From assembly GCF_000517065.1 (NCBI RefSeq), contig NZ_KI912105.1:1782405-1846404 (forward strand): DNA of 64,000 nucleotides. Reading direction: 5' to 3'. Source of the stretch: Alkaliflexus imshenetskii DSM 15055 (GTDB lineage Bacteria > Bacteroidota > Bacteroidia > Bacteroidales > Marinilabiliaceae). Shown piece by piece: positions 44,401 through 52,791 of the stretch; position 1 is the stretch's first letter; each line of letters begins with the position of its first letter. The notes under the pieces were generated by a model. It ran no database searches. It was not told the DNA's origin and was given only the letters and a program-made list of their open reading frames with translations. A program made the position numbers and the translations under genes.

Positions 44401-44871
44401 ATGGATAACCATTCTGACTTTATGCGCATGGCCATTGAAATGGCCGACGAAAACATAAGAAACGGAGGTGGCCCTTTTGGTGCAGTGGTAGTTAAAGATG
44501 GAAAAGTTGTTGGGAAGGGTGCTAATCAGGTTACCAATCACAATGATCCAACAGCCCATGCCGAAGTGTTGGCCATACGTGCAGCATCACGCGAATTAAA
44601 CACGTTTAATTTAAGCAACTGTGTGCTTTATACATCCTGCGAGCCATGCCCCATGTGCCTTGGCGCCATATATTGGGCGCGCATACCGCATGTGTATTAT
44701 GGCAACAACAGAGAAGACGCTGCATCTATTGGTTTCGATGACGATTTTATTTACCGTGAGTTAAGCATGCCCATGGCAAATCGCAGCATATTAATGCAAC
44801 CTCTGCTTAGTGAGGAGGCTCTGAATACCTTCCGTGCCTGGTCTGATAAAAGCGATAAAATAGATTATTGA
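44401..44871 (+). CDS. guaD: Guanine deaminase
   Basis: A 156-residue cytidine-deaminase-fold enzyme converting guanine to xanthine. Zinc site: HAEV (about residues 54-57) with the catalytic Glu, and SCEPCPMCLGAIYWARI (about 80-96) with the two Cys. The C-terminal part DAASIGFDDDFIYRELSMP and the terminal aromatic KIDY distinguish GuaD from tRNA adenosine deaminase (TadA), which is shorter. Its stop overlaps the start of the DNA glycosylase gene (TGATG), so the two are translationally linked. Confidence 0.9.
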   Translation: MDNHSDFMRMAIEMADENIRNGGGPFGAVVVKDGKVVGKGANQVTNHNDPTAHAEVLAIRAASRELNTFNLSNCVLYTSCEPCPMCLGAIYWARIPHVYYGNNREDAASIGFDDDFIYRELSMPMANRSILMQPLLSEEALNTFRAWSDKSDKIDY

Positions 44872-45416
44872 TGCAGTGCACAGGCCGTGTGAATGAGGAC
44901 TTTTTTCATCAGGATGCCCTTATTGTGGCTCCTGAAATGCTCAAAATGCAGCTTGTACGCCATTTTGAGAGTGGCGAAACACTTGTGCTCGACATCACCG
45001 AAGTAGAGATATACCGCGGTGAAGAGGATCTCGCCTGCCATGCAAGCAAAGGACGCTCGCCACGCACCAATGTGATGTACTTACAAGGGGGGCGGGTTTA
45101 CGTGTATCTGATATACGGCATGTACTGGCTGTTAAATATCACCACCGGCCCCAACGATCATCCTCAGGCCATTCTTATTCGGGGCACGCAGCAGATAAAG
45201 GGTCCGGGGCGTGTGGGTAAAGCGCTGCAACTCGATAAAAGCTTTTATGGTGAGAATCTTAACGATTCAAACAGATTGTGGCTACAATGGCAAACGCACA
45301 ATGTCACATCTGGCTATACTACATTGCCTCGCGTTGGTATTAATTATGCCGGAGAGCACTGGGCAGGAATCCACTGGCGATTTCTTACCACTGAGCCATT
45401 GGAAGACGTGCAATGA
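44871..45416 (+). CDS. DNA-3-methyladenine glycosylase (AAG/MPG family)
   Basis: A 181-residue base-excision repair enzyme that removes alkylated purines such as 3-methyladenine. The signature LVLDITEVEIYRGEEDLACHASKGRSPRTNVMYLQGGRVYVYLIYGMYWLLNITTG (about 38-93) contains the catalytic Glu (VEIYRGE), the RxxxM-type DNA-intercalation region and the YGM-x-x-x-N motif. The C-terminal GPGRVGKALQLD and RVGINYAGEHWAGIHWRF complete the fold. ATG 44871 is the start. The last 32 bases overlap the convergent barrel gene. Confidence 0.92.
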   Translation: MQCTGRVNEDFFHQDALIVAPEMLKMQLVRHFESGETLVLDITEVEIYRGEEDLACHASKGRSPRTNVMYLQGGRVYVYLIYGMYWLLNITTGPNDHPQAILIRGTQQIKGPGRVGKALQLDKSFYGENLNDSNRLWLQWQTHNVTSGYTTLPRVGINYAGEHWAGIHWRFLTTEPLEDVQ

Positions 45417-46530
45417 AAAATTCAGGACTAAACCGAAGCATCACCCCCATACCATAGTCAAACCATCCTTCAGACACATCATAAAAACCTTCAAAAAGGA
45501 ATGAGAAACCGATATGTGGTGAGAAGGTTTTTTGCCACTGATATTTGCCTACCATCATTTGCCTGCTGTTAAAAACCGCTTTGCTGCCATCGATGACTGA
45601 AGCAGAGCCGTACATAGGATTGCCCAAAGGAGCTACAAAATTGCGGGCACTCCAGTATGACACGAGCAATTTGCTGTGTGTGGATGCAGCAGTAACGCCA
45701 GTGTAAAAACCATGACCTTTATGCAGTCCGCTCAAATTGGAATCTTTCAAGTCTCGATAATACATGGCATTGCCAAACCAACCGATGCGATTGATTTTCC
45801 CAGGTAATACTTTATCGATTTCCAGACCGGCTGCCAAATTCACCGGAGAGTGCGAAGGGGATAAATAATTGCTTATTTGGCCGCCTTCGTGCCATGCTAA
45901 AAATGCCAAAGGTGCTACCACTGACCATCCTTTGGTGCTATTCAATAGATTTCGTCTGAGGCTTAAGCCTGCCGTGAACACTTCCGGTATCGTATCTCCA
46001 CTGCGAATATACTGTTGCCAGTTTATCCATGTATCTACCCATAATTTCTCTGAGTTGTATTTTACCTGCAGGCCATTTTCTACCGGACGAAAAACTTCCC
46101 TCTCAAAATGATACATCGCATCGGGTAAACGGTGGTTGTTATTCCCGTTAAGGGTTCCCAATATCAAGTCCAACTCATCCGTGAATCGTAACCGTGCTGA
46201 CAAAACCGGACGCACCTTCAACTGTTCATTATCCCCGTAGAATTTAACCATGCTGGCTCCTCCCTTAAATCTCAAGCGGCTGCCGGCATAATAGGTTATA
46301 GATGGCTCAAAAATATGACCCGGGAGTGTATAACCCTCAACCATATTGCCAAAATACTCGTTATTAAGAAAAAAATGCGAGCTCTCAACAGAAAACAGAA
46401 GCGCATCTTCCCTGTCGGTTCTAAATGAGTCGCGTGAGGTGATATGCCAAAAATCGCCCTGTGCATTTAACGATAAAAATATGGTTGAGAAGAGAATTGC
46501 AGATACAAAAAAATTGAGAAAACGATTCAT
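45385..46530 (-). CDS. Putative outer-membrane beta-barrel protein
   Basis: 381 residues from the ATG at 46530, which begins a clean signal peptide (MNRFLNFFVSAILFSTIFLSLNAQ). The mature protein is a long series of amphipathic strands with frequent Tyr/Trp and Asn/Gly turns (ESSHFFLNNEYFGN, ITYYAGSRLRFKGGASMVKF, NGLQVKYNSEKLWVDTWINWQQYI, GNAMYYRDLKDSN, GFYTGVTAASTHSKLLVSYW), as in 16- to 18-strand barrels. No plug domain or TonB box is seen. Convergent with the glycosylase gene (32-base overlap). Family and substrate unknown. Confidence 0.78.
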   Translation of the reverse strand: MNRFLNFFVSAILFSTIFLSLNAQGDFWHITSRDSFRTDREDALLFSVESSHFFLNNEYFGNMVEGYTLPGHIFEPSITYYAGSRLRFKGGASMVKFYGDNEQLKVRPVLSARLRFTDELDLILGTLNGNNNHRLPDAMYHFEREVFRPVENGLQVKYNSEKLWVDTWINWQQYIRSGDTIPEVFTAGLSLRRNLLNSTKGWSVVAPLAFLAWHEGGQISNYLSPSHSPVNLAAGLEIDKVLPGKINRIGWFGNAMYYRDLKDSNLSGLHKGHGFYTGVTAASTHSKLLVSYWSARNFVAPLGNPMYGSASVIDGSKAVFNSRQMMVGKYQWQKTFSPHIGFSFLFEGFYDVSEGWFDYGMGVMLRFSPEFFIARLPMAQW

Positions 46531-46628
46531 GTCAGTAATTGGTTTTGTATAAAAGCAAATATACCATTTGCCAAACATTTTTGAATCAAAGCCGAGTGAT
46601 TTTAAATCAACAAAACCCTATACATTCC

Positions 46629-47426
46629 TCATCGGGCCAAGGCCAAAATGCGCCAGGCGCCCCGCATTACAATCAGAAAAACGATGCTGCCAACAATCAG
46701 GTCGGGTATTGGGGTTTCGAGAAACCAAACCAGCGCACCTGCCACAATCACCCCCAGATTAATCGCTATGTCATTGGACGTAAAAATCATGGATGCCTGC
46801 ATGTGTACATCCTTGCTATTAACCCGATGCAAAAGAGCAAGACAAATCACATTGGCCACAAGAGCCAGGGCCGACACCATCATCATAATCCTAAAGTCAG
46901 GTATGATTTCGGCTCCAATAAACCTGCGTATCACCTCGCCAAAACCAATAAGAGCAAGAAGCAGTTGAAGATAACCGCTTATTTTTGCCACGCGCTTTTT
47001 GGTGCGAAGAGCTGCTCCAACGGCCATCAAAGCCAAAGCATATACAAATGAGTCGGCAAGCATATCCAGTGAGTCGGCCACCAGACCCATTGAACCTGAA
47101 ATCAACCCAAACAACATTTCACCGGCAAAGAAGAGCAAATTAATTGCAAGCACTATCCACAACACGCTTCTTTCGCGGTGTTGGTTCGTTGTTTCTTTCA
47201 CCTCATTCACTTCCATGGTTCGAAACATGACTGCACCCATATTTAAGGCATCCAACTCGCCTAAAATCACTTTTTCATTTAAATCACGGTGGTACACGTC
47301 CAAACAACGGGACTTCAGATTAAATCTAAGCAGCTCAATTCCAAATCGTCCCTCAAGCTTGAGTCGTATGATATGCTCCTCCGAAGGACAATCCATTCCG
47401 GGTATATGAAAAGTAGTCAATCGCAT
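46629..47426 (-). CDS. CDF-like cation transporter with N-terminal HMA-like domain
   Basis: 265 residues. The first about 70 (MRLTTFHIPGMDCPSEEHIIRLKLEGRFGIELLRFNLKSRCLDVYH) look like a heavy-metal-associated domain with GMDCPSEE in place of GMxCxxC, so only one Cys remains. Six membrane helices follow, of the cation diffusion facilitator type: NLLFFAGEMLFGLISGSMGLVADSLDMLADSFVYAL (TM1-TM2, DSLDM-x3-D) and ASMIFTSNDIAINLGVIVAGALVWF (TM4-TM5, ND-x3-N). CDF members export Zn, Co, Fe or similar ions; here some usual acidic ligands are Asn, so specificity may differ. The usual CDF C-terminal cytosolic domain is absent. Divergent from the DedA-like gene. Confidence 0.82.
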   Translation of the reverse strand: MRLTTFHIPGMDCPSEEHIIRLKLEGRFGIELLRFNLKSRCLDVYHRDLNEKVILGELDALNMGAVMFRTMEVNEVKETTNQHRERSVLWIVLAINLLFFAGEMLFGLISGSMGLVADSLDMLADSFVYALALMAVGAALRTKKRVAKISGYLQLLLALIGFGEVIRRFIGAEIIPDFRIMMMVSALALVANVICLALLHRVNSKDVHMQASMIFTSNDIAINLGVIVAGALVWFLETPIPDLIVGSIVFLIVMRGAWRILALAR

Positions 47427-47478
47427 GATAGGCTGTAATTAAATCGCTATTAGCAATGAAACTTATACAGGCACCCGA

Positions 47479-47510
47479 TTGTTCATTAACAGGTTGATTG
47501 ATTACTTTTG
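47479..47510 (+). promoter_or_regulatory. Candidate promoter of the DedA-like gene (possibly leaderless)
   Basis: TTG (47479-47481), 21 bases, TACTTTTG (47503-47510), the same architecture as the tRNA promoters. Only 4 bases separate the -7 box from the ATG at 47515, so the transcript may start at or next to the start codon. Confidence 0.5.
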
Positions 47511-47514
47511 TAGC

Positions 47515-47964
47515 ATGTATACAGAATTAGGATATCTCGCGCTGTTCACCACTTGCTTTTTGGCTGCGACAGTGCTTCCATTTAGTTCCGAAGCCGTTTA
47601 TGCAGCCATGCTGGTGGCCGGATATGATCCTTATCTAAGTCTGTCTGTGGCATCAATAGGCAACTGGATGGGGGGCATGTCCTCCTTTTGGATTGGATGG
47701 ATTGGCAAATGGGAATGGATAGAAAAATATCTGCGCATCAAGGCAGAAAAAATTGCGAAAATACACAAACGCATTGCCGGGAAAGAGGGTTGGATTGCCT
47801 TTTTCACCTGGCTGCCCGGCATTGGCGACCCACTGGCAGTGGCGTTGGGACTCATTAAAGCCAATCCTGCTAAAACAGCGGTATGGATGCTTGTAGGCAA
47901 AACAATGCGCTATGTGGTCTCGGGATTGATTACTCTAAAAGCTATTGATTGGCTTTCAACATAA
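47515..47964 (+). CDS. DedA/YqaA-type small membrane protein
   Basis: 149 residues from the ATG at 47515 (a TTG at 47479 coincides with the promoter -33 box and is rejected). Four to five hydrophobic segments with the YqaA-like pattern YLALFTTCFLAATVLPFSSEAVYAAMLVAGYDP, GNWMGGMSSFWIGWIGKW, and the FFTWLPGIGDPLAVALGLIKAN segment, where a Trp-Leu-Pro-Gly-Ile-Gly-Asp motif replaces the F-x-R-x3-P of larger DedA proteins. Relatives are linked to lipid-carrier flipping and membrane homeostasis. Divergent from the CDF-like gene. Confidence 0.85.
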   Translation: MYTELGYLALFTTCFLAATVLPFSSEAVYAAMLVAGYDPYLSLSVASIGNWMGGMSSFWIGWIGKWEWIEKYLRIKAEKIAKIHKRIAGKEGWIAFFTWLPGIGDPLAVALGLIKANPAKTAVWMLVGKTMRYVVSGLITLKAIDWLST

Positions 47965-48008
47965 AGCAAAAAGCCAATCAACGAAATCATCTGCCTGAAT
48001 GTCTGTAG

Positions 48009-48482
48009 TTAATCCTCCATGTGGGTTCCGAACACCTGCACCCAGTACTTTCCATCGCGGCTCACGGCCACCCCAATGCGGGTAAATTCAGGATTCATGA
48101 TGTTTTTACAATGGCCGGGGCTTCCCATCCAACCCTCCACTGCGGAGGCCTCATCGTTAAAGCCCAGCGCCAGGTTTTCACCAACAGCACGCCACTTAAA
48201 ACGCTCGCGATCAACCCGCTGACTCACAGACGATTTATCTGAACCTGTGTGACTGAAAAAATTCTTTCGCATCATGTCGTTGGCATGTTTTTGTGCTGCA
48301 CGCGTAAGAGCCGCATCCCAAATCAAAGGCCCGGCCGCTTTCATTGAATCATCGCCACACATGCAATCGGCACTTCGGGCTTCATTTACCAACCGCAACA
48401 TTTCGTCGGCATCCACTTGTTTTTGGGCATAAAGGTTCATCCCTGCAACCAATCCCACTAAAACCAAAAACCTTCTAATCAT
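48009..48482 (-). CDS. Secreted CAP-domain (SCP-like) protein
   Basis: 157 residues with a signal peptide (about 1-19, ending NLYAQ). The CAP motifs are in order: MLRLVNEARSADCMCG, AALTRAAQKHANDMMRKNFFSHTGSDKSSVSQRV (with the HANDM and FSHTG elements), FKWRAVGENLALGF, GWMGSPGHCKNIMNPEFTRIGVAV and a terminal YWVQVFG. The two His and two Glu-type positions of the putative cavity are present. CAP proteins are found in secreted proteins across bacteria; function here is unknown. Confidence 0.92.
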   Translation of the reverse strand: MIRRFLVLVGLVAGMNLYAQKQVDADEMLRLVNEARSADCMCGDDSMKAAGPLIWDAALTRAAQKHANDMMRKNFFSHTGSDKSSVSQRVDRERFKWRAVGENLALGFNDEASAVEGWMGSPGHCKNIMNPEFTRIGVAVSRDGKYWVQVFGTHMED

Positions 48483-48601
48483 AATGTCAAAATAATATGA
48501 AGTTGTACGATGGGTTGATACGATGCTTTAGCATATAAGGTTTGGCTACCATATCGTCTCAACCAAATGTCAATATCCCAATCACAACAGATATTGATTC
48601 T

Positions 48602-49912
48602 CTATGTTAATCTTGGATTGTTGGCCTTCACTGAAGCAATGGCCACAAAAAGCATAAAACAAAAACTGAGCCAAGCCACCCACACATACGAACCCAGCCA
48701 TGTGAACGACAAGCTGAAAACCATTGGCGCTAGTGCACTGGCAAAAACGATGAATGACATGGCTTTGCCGGATATGGTGCCTATGTATTTGCGACCAAAA
48801 AGTCGCGGCCAGGCCACCGCATTAAGCACCGAAAATAGTCCTCCCATAATACCCAATCCGGCCACCACAAGGTATAAGCCCCAACCCAATGTAAGCCCCA
48901 TTAAACCACCAACGGCCAAAAAGCCACCAACAATCATCACATACAAAATTATTTTCAGCTGGAGCCAGTCAGAGATAAAATTGAAAAATAAACTGAACGA
49001 AACAGATACTGCCGCTATCGGAATAAATATGGAAATGGCCTCTGACCTGGGAAATCCGGATGTCTCAAAAATCGACACCACATGAAAGGTAAATCCTGTA
49101 ATAAAAAAGGAGTTAAAAGAAAGCATCAGGGCATACATCCAGAAAGCCCGGGTACGAAAAGCCTCGCCTGGCTCAAAGCTTCGCATTACACGACCTTCAA
49201 CCGCCTTACAGTCACCTTTGGGAGGCTGCCCATCGGGTAGCAGACCATGTGCCTCCGGACTATCTCTAAAAAACAGGATTATAATAAAAAACATCACCAG
49301 TAGTGCCAAACCCATAAACTGCCATGCTCCTGACCAACCAAAAGATTGAATTAACTTATCGATAAGCACCGGAGCGATGGAAAAACCCAACGAAATGCTC
49401 AAGGCACTAAAAGCATTTACCCGACCGCGAAAGCGCTCAAACCACTTCATCACCATGTTACGCGATGACATGGTGAGCACCCCTTGTCCCGAAAACCGAA
49501 ACAAAAAGAATATCACAGCCATAAAAACAAAAGGGACAATCCAATGATAGAAAGAGATAAAACGCTGGATGGTGGACACAAGCACATCAGACAGAGAGGC
49601 CATGAAAAGCGCAAAAGCAAGCACTACAGCAGCCATTGCAGCCACTTTGCGAGCTCCAAATCGATCAAACCAGCGGCCGGCAGCACTTATAAGCAGTGAG
49701 CTCATAATTGTACCAATCATGTAAGCTGCACTAAACTGATTGCGACTTAAACCTACCGCCTCTTTTACCGGCTCAGTAAATATTGAGACACCCACCGTCT
49801 GCCCGGGAAGACTGGCCCAAACACCAATGGTACCAACCACCATCACCAGATATCCATAGAAAAATGGAAAGCGTGATGGATTTATATACTTATTGAACAC
49901 ATTAATTGACAT
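48602..49912 (-). CDS. MFS transporter at the end of the ars operon
   Basis: 436 residues with about twelve TM helices. N-terminal FFYGYLVMVVGTIGVWASLPGQTVGVSIFTEP resembles the oxalate/formate-antiporter-like (OFA) branch of MFS. Loop 2-3 motif GRWFDRFGARKVAAM is the MFS signature A. It follows acr3 by 70 bases on the same strand and may be the last ars gene, perhaps exporting an arsenic species or unrelated anions; ArsJ and ArsK show that MFS proteins can do this, but no such assignment is proven here. ATG 49912 is chosen over 49945, which lies inside a 10-bp inverted repeat. Confidence 0.85.
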   Translation of the reverse strand: MSINVFNKYINPSRFPFFYGYLVMVVGTIGVWASLPGQTVGVSIFTEPVKEAVGLSRNQFSAAYMIGTIMSSLLISAAGRWFDRFGARKVAAMAAVVLAFALFMASLSDVLVSTIQRFISFYHWIVPFVFMAVIFFLFRFSGQGVLTMSSRNMVMKWFERFRGRVNAFSALSISLGFSIAPVLIDKLIQSFGWSGAWQFMGLALLVMFFIIILFFRDSPEAHGLLPDGQPPKGDCKAVEGRVMRSFEPGEAFRTRAFWMYALMLSFNSFFITGFTFHVVSIFETSGFPRSEAISIFIPIAAVSVSFSLFFNFISDWLQLKIILYVMIVGGFLAVGGLMGLTLGWGLYLVVAGLGIMGGLFSVLNAVAWPRLFGRKYIGTISGKAMSFIVFASALAPMVFSLSFTWLGSYVWVAWLSFCFMLFVAIASVKANNPRLT

Positions 49913-49947
49913 GCCGGCAAAATTATTAATTATAATCGCCGGCATGT
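49909..49947. repeat. 10-bp perfect inverted repeat at the MFS start codon
   Basis: ACATGCCGGC (49909-49918) and GCCGGCATGT (49938-49947) with an AT-rich 19-base spacer. The MFS ATG (minus strand, 49912-49910) is part of the lower arm, so a hairpin in the mRNA would cover the start codon; it could also be an operator. Confidence 0.6.
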
Positions 49948-49982
49948 AATTATTGCGAAACTTTATGAATTGTCAACAAAAA

Positions 49983-51011
49983 TCAATATTTGTTTCGATT
50001 GGCAAACCACACCAACGACAACATTACAGGTACTTCTACCAATACGCCCACAACAGTTACCAATGCAGCCGGCGAATGCAACCCAAACAACGCAATAGCT
50101 ACTGCCACAGCCAATTCAAAAAAGTTACTGGCACCAATCATGGCCGCCGGAGAGCATACTGCATGGGGCAGTTTGAGTTTTTTGCCGCCATACCATGCCA
50201 CAAAAAAGATGAAATAGGTTTGGATAACCAACGGTACAGCTGCCAAAAGAATAATCAACGGATTGTTAATGATGTTTTGTCCTTGAAAGGCAAACAGCAG
50301 AAGCAATGTGATCAGCAATGCAATGATGCTCACCGGACGCAGACGATGCAAAAACACATTCTTAAACCACTCCTGCCCACGCGACTTTATCAATATTCGT
50401 TGCGTAATTACTCCTGCAACCAAAGGCACCACCACAAATATTACCACACTTGCCACTAAGGTATCATACGGTATGGTGATATTGGTAATACCCAATAGCA
50501 GACCAACGATAGGCACAAAAGCGACCAATATAATTAAGTCATTAACCGACACCTGCACAAGTGTGTAATTTGGATCTCCATCGGTCAGGTAGCTCCACAC
50601 AAAAACCATGGCAGTACATGGCGCTGCACCCAGAATAATGGCTCCGGCAATGTATTCGCCAGCCAGTTCAGGAGAGATAAAAGCACCATAAAGCTTGGAA
50701 AAAAACACCCATGCAAAAAATGCCATGGTAAAAGGCTTAATGAGCCAGTTAACAACGAGGGTCAGGATAACCCCTTTGGGTTTCTGTCCCACCTTTTTTA
50801 CGCTGGAGAAATCAACCTGCAGCATCATGGGATAAATCATGAGCCAAATTAAAATGGCCACGGGGATGTTTACCCTTGCAACTTCCCAGCTGCTCATCAC
50901 TTCAATGGCATCGCCCACCAAAAGACCTATAATCACACCGCCAATGATACACAGTGCCACCCAAAGGGTTAGATATTTCTCGAAAAATGCGATTTTCTTT
51001 GTTGATGACAT
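49983..51011 (-). CDS. acr3: Arsenite efflux transporter ACR3
   Basis: A 342-residue ten-helix permease of the ACR3 (BART) family that expels arsenite. Key features: [14 protein letters not shown] in TM2, [33 protein letters not shown] with the TM4 Cys essential for As(III) transport, and a TM9 Glu in [17 protein letters not shown]. It begins 56 bases after the arsM stop in the same orientation as arsR, arsC and arsM. Confidence 0.95.
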   Translation of the reverse strand: MSSTKKIAFFEKYLTLWVALCIIGGVIIGLLVGDAIEVMSSWEVARVNIPVAILIWLMIYPMMLQVDFSSVKKVGQKPKGVILTLVVNWLIKPFTMAFFAWVFFSKLYGAFISPELAGEYIAGAIILGAAPCTAMVFVWSYLTDGDPNYTLVQVSVNDLIILVAFVPIVGLLLGITNITIPYDTLVASVVIFVVVPLVAGVITQRILIKSRGQEWFKNVFLHRLRPVSIIALLITLLLLFAFQGQNIINNPLIILLAAVPLVIQTYFIFFVAWYGGKKLKLPHAVCSPAAMIGASNFFELAVAVAIALFGLHSPAALVTVVGVLVEVPVMLSLVWFANRNKY

Positions 51012-51067
51012 ACTTAATTTTTAAATGATAATAGAATAGAGACCACCAGAAGGACGGTCCAATTGTC

Positions 51068-51859
51068 TTAAATCTGCTTGTGTTTAATTCCCGAAACGGT
51101 GAGGCTGTATATTCCGACACCGGACGCCACAAGATCAGCCAACTCGTCCTGATTCAGATAGTGCTCCAGAATCTGTTTAGGAATCTCAATCAATCGCTCC
51201 TTATGAACAATTACATCTGAGAAGCCTGTCTCATCAATAATTTGCATGTATGAATCACGGGCTAAGGCACCTGCTACGCATCCCACGTACATTTCGGCTG
51301 ACTCCCTGAGTTTTGCAGGCAGTTCGCCTACAAACACCACATCCGACACGCAGAAATGAGCGCCTGGCTTCAGAACACGCATAATCTCAGCATAGGCCTT
51401 TCGCTTATCGGGTACCAGATTCAGCACACAATTGCTGATAACCACATCAAACATCGAATCCGTCAAGGGCATAGATTCAATGTCGCCTTGAACAAACTCC
51501 ACATTGGAGAACCCCAATTTTGAATTGTTCAGTCTGGCTTTCTCAATCATCGACTCTGTGAAATCGATGCCAACCACACGGCCACTGGCACCGGTGAGGC
51601 TTCGCGCCACGAAGCAATCGTTCCCGGCTCCTGAGCCCAAATCGAGTACGTGATCGCCCTCCCGGATGTTGGCAAACTGCGTAGGCACACCACAGCCAAG
51701 ACCCAGATCGGCCTCAGCCACATGCCCCTTCACAAATTTGTAATCCTCACCAATCATTGAAAACTCAAGCCCGCCATCGCCACAGCAAGATGAACCTCCT
51801 TTGGCAATAAGCCCGTATTTTTCAATCACTTTGCGCTTAATGTCGCTTGACTGGGTCAT
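51068..51859 (-). CDS. arsM: Arsenite S-adenosylmethionine methyltransferase
   Basis: A 263-residue SAM-dependent methyltransferase that methylates As(III) to methylated arsenicals. The SAM-binding core is VLDLGSGAGNDCFVARSL (about 70-87) and VVGIDFTESMIEKA. The As(III)-binding Cys residues expected in ArsM are visible: the GGSSCCGDGG pair near the N-terminus (about 22-31), Cys in GLGCGVP, Cys in NCVLNLVPDK, and Cys in YVGCVAGAL. It overlaps the arsC stop by 4 bases (ATGA), so translation is coupled. Confidence 0.94.
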   Translation of the reverse strand: MTQSSDIKRKVIEKYGLIAKGGSSCCGDGGLEFSMIGEDYKFVKGHVAEADLGLGCGVPTQFANIREGDHVLDLGSGAGNDCFVARSLTGASGRVVGIDFTESMIEKARLNNSKLGFSNVEFVQGDIESMPLTDSMFDVVISNCVLNLVPDKRKAYAEIMRVLKPGAHFCVSDVVFVGELPAKLRESAEMYVGCVAGALARDSYMQIIDETGFSDVIVHKERLIEIPKQILEHYLNQDELADLVASGVGIYSLTVSGIKHKQI

Positions 51860-52281
51860 AATTGCGGCTTTAAAGTCTCATTGTAGAAACTCTCAAATTT
51901 GGCTTTGATTTCATCGCGCACACGGTAAAATTCGCTCATGATATACTCCTGAGTGCCCTGTACATGCGAAGGGTCGTCAAACCCAAAATGCAAACGGTGC
52001 TTCACTTTTCCCATAAAAGCAGGACATGATTCGTTGGCACCTCCACATACAGTAATTACATAGTCCCACTCATCCTTCAGATACTTATCAACCGAATCGG
52101 AAGTGTGGTGGCTTATGTCAAGCCCTATTTCCTTCATTACTTGCACAGCTGTGGAATTGAGACGACCTGACGCCTCGGTTCCAGCGCTGCACACATTCAA
52201 TCTCGAATCAAACGACTGTAAAAAGCCGTGTGCCATTTGGCTGCGACAACTGTTTCCGGTACATAAAATCAATACTTTCAT
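51856..52281 (-). CDS. arsC: Arsenate reductase, LMW-phosphatase (thioredoxin-coupled) family
   Basis: 141 residues. The P-loop CTGNSCRSQMAHG (Cys7-Arg13) binds arsenate; the redox pair sits in TVCGGANESCPAF (about Cys79 and Cys86), and Asp in FDDPSH is the general acid. This is the thioredoxin-linked form, which reduces As(V) to As(III), as in pI258 ArsC. It begins 12 bases after the arsR stop and overlaps arsM by 4 bases. Confidence 0.94.
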   Translation of the reverse strand: MKVLILCTGNSCRSQMAHGFLQSFDSRLNVCSAGTEASGRLNSTAVQVMKEIGLDISHHTSDSVDKYLKDEWDYVITVCGGANESCPAFMGKVKHRLHFGFDDPSHVQGTQEYIMSEFYRVRDEIKAKFESFYNETLKPQL

Positions 52282-52293
52282 TTTTTCTTTTGT

Positions 52294-52674
52294 TTATAGG
52301 TTAAACTTATTTATTCTACAAGAATCTGAATGCCCATCTGTTTGGCAATCGGAACCACCATTACAACACAATGACTCAAAAAATGGTGAAGCAAACTGCT
52401 TGAGCAACTCTATTTTATCGTTGTTGATGCAATAATTTACACGTGCTCCGGCAACCTCGCCCTTAATCAGGCCGGCCTCTTTTAATTGCGTGAGGTGCTG
52501 TGCCACTGTGGTGCGGCTTAATGGCAGCACATCCGAGATGTCACCGGTGATGCAGGTCTGAGTTGCAGCCAAGTACCTCAATATTGCCAACCTCGCAGGA
52601 TGACCAAGGCTTTTAAAAATAACGGCAGCGTCCTGAAGTTCAACATCAAATAGCTCTTTTTTTGCTTGTGCCAT
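52294..52674 (-). CDS. arsR: ArsR/SmtB family repressor with Cys-rich C-terminus
   Basis: A 126-residue winged-helix protein. The DNA-binding helix-turn-helix is CITGDISDVLPLSRTTVAQHLTQLKEAGLIKGEVAGARVNYCIN (about 37-80). The classic alpha-3 ELCVCDL arsenic site is absent: only one Cys is found near it (TQTCITGD), but the C-terminal tail CCNGGSDCQTDGHSDSC (about 104-120) offers four Cys and one His and may be the As(III) sensor instead. First gene of the arsR-arsC-arsM-acr3 operon; it should repress from the inverted repeat just upstream. Confidence 0.93.
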   Translation of the reverse strand: MAQAKKELFDVELQDAAVIFKSLGHPARLAILRYLAATQTCITGDISDVLPLSRTTVAQHLTQLKEAGLIKGEVAGARVNYCINNDKIELLKQFASPFFESLCCNGGSDCQTDGHSDSCRINKFNL

Positions 52675-52691
52675 ATCTGAATGGTTTAATG

Positions 52692-52734
52692 ACGTAAAAA
52701 TACGACATATTTTAATGATGTCGTATTTTTACGT
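52692..52734 (-). promoter_or_regulatory. ArsR operator candidate: perfect 17-bp inverted repeat
   Basis: ACGTAAAAATACGACAT (52692-52708) and ATGTCGTATTTTTACGT (52718-52734), perfectly complementary, spacer of 9 bases. It lies 17-60 bases upstream of arsR. Position and symmetry fit an autoregulatory ArsR site. Confidence 0.75.
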
Positions 52735-52791
52735 TACTTTTTATTGAAAAAACATAAAATCATTTCATCCCATACTTAATCAGCCTGCAAC

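Noticed and set aside
44160-44456. 98-codon minus-strand frame overlapping the start of guaD
   Set aside because: It runs antisense through conserved guaD codons and shows no family features; the upstream part may just be leader sequence.
46539-47051. 170-codon plus-strand frame opposite the CDF-like gene
   Set aside because: Composition (many His, Gln, Asn, Lys) is typical of the reverse complement of a membrane protein; the minus-strand gene has clear motifs.
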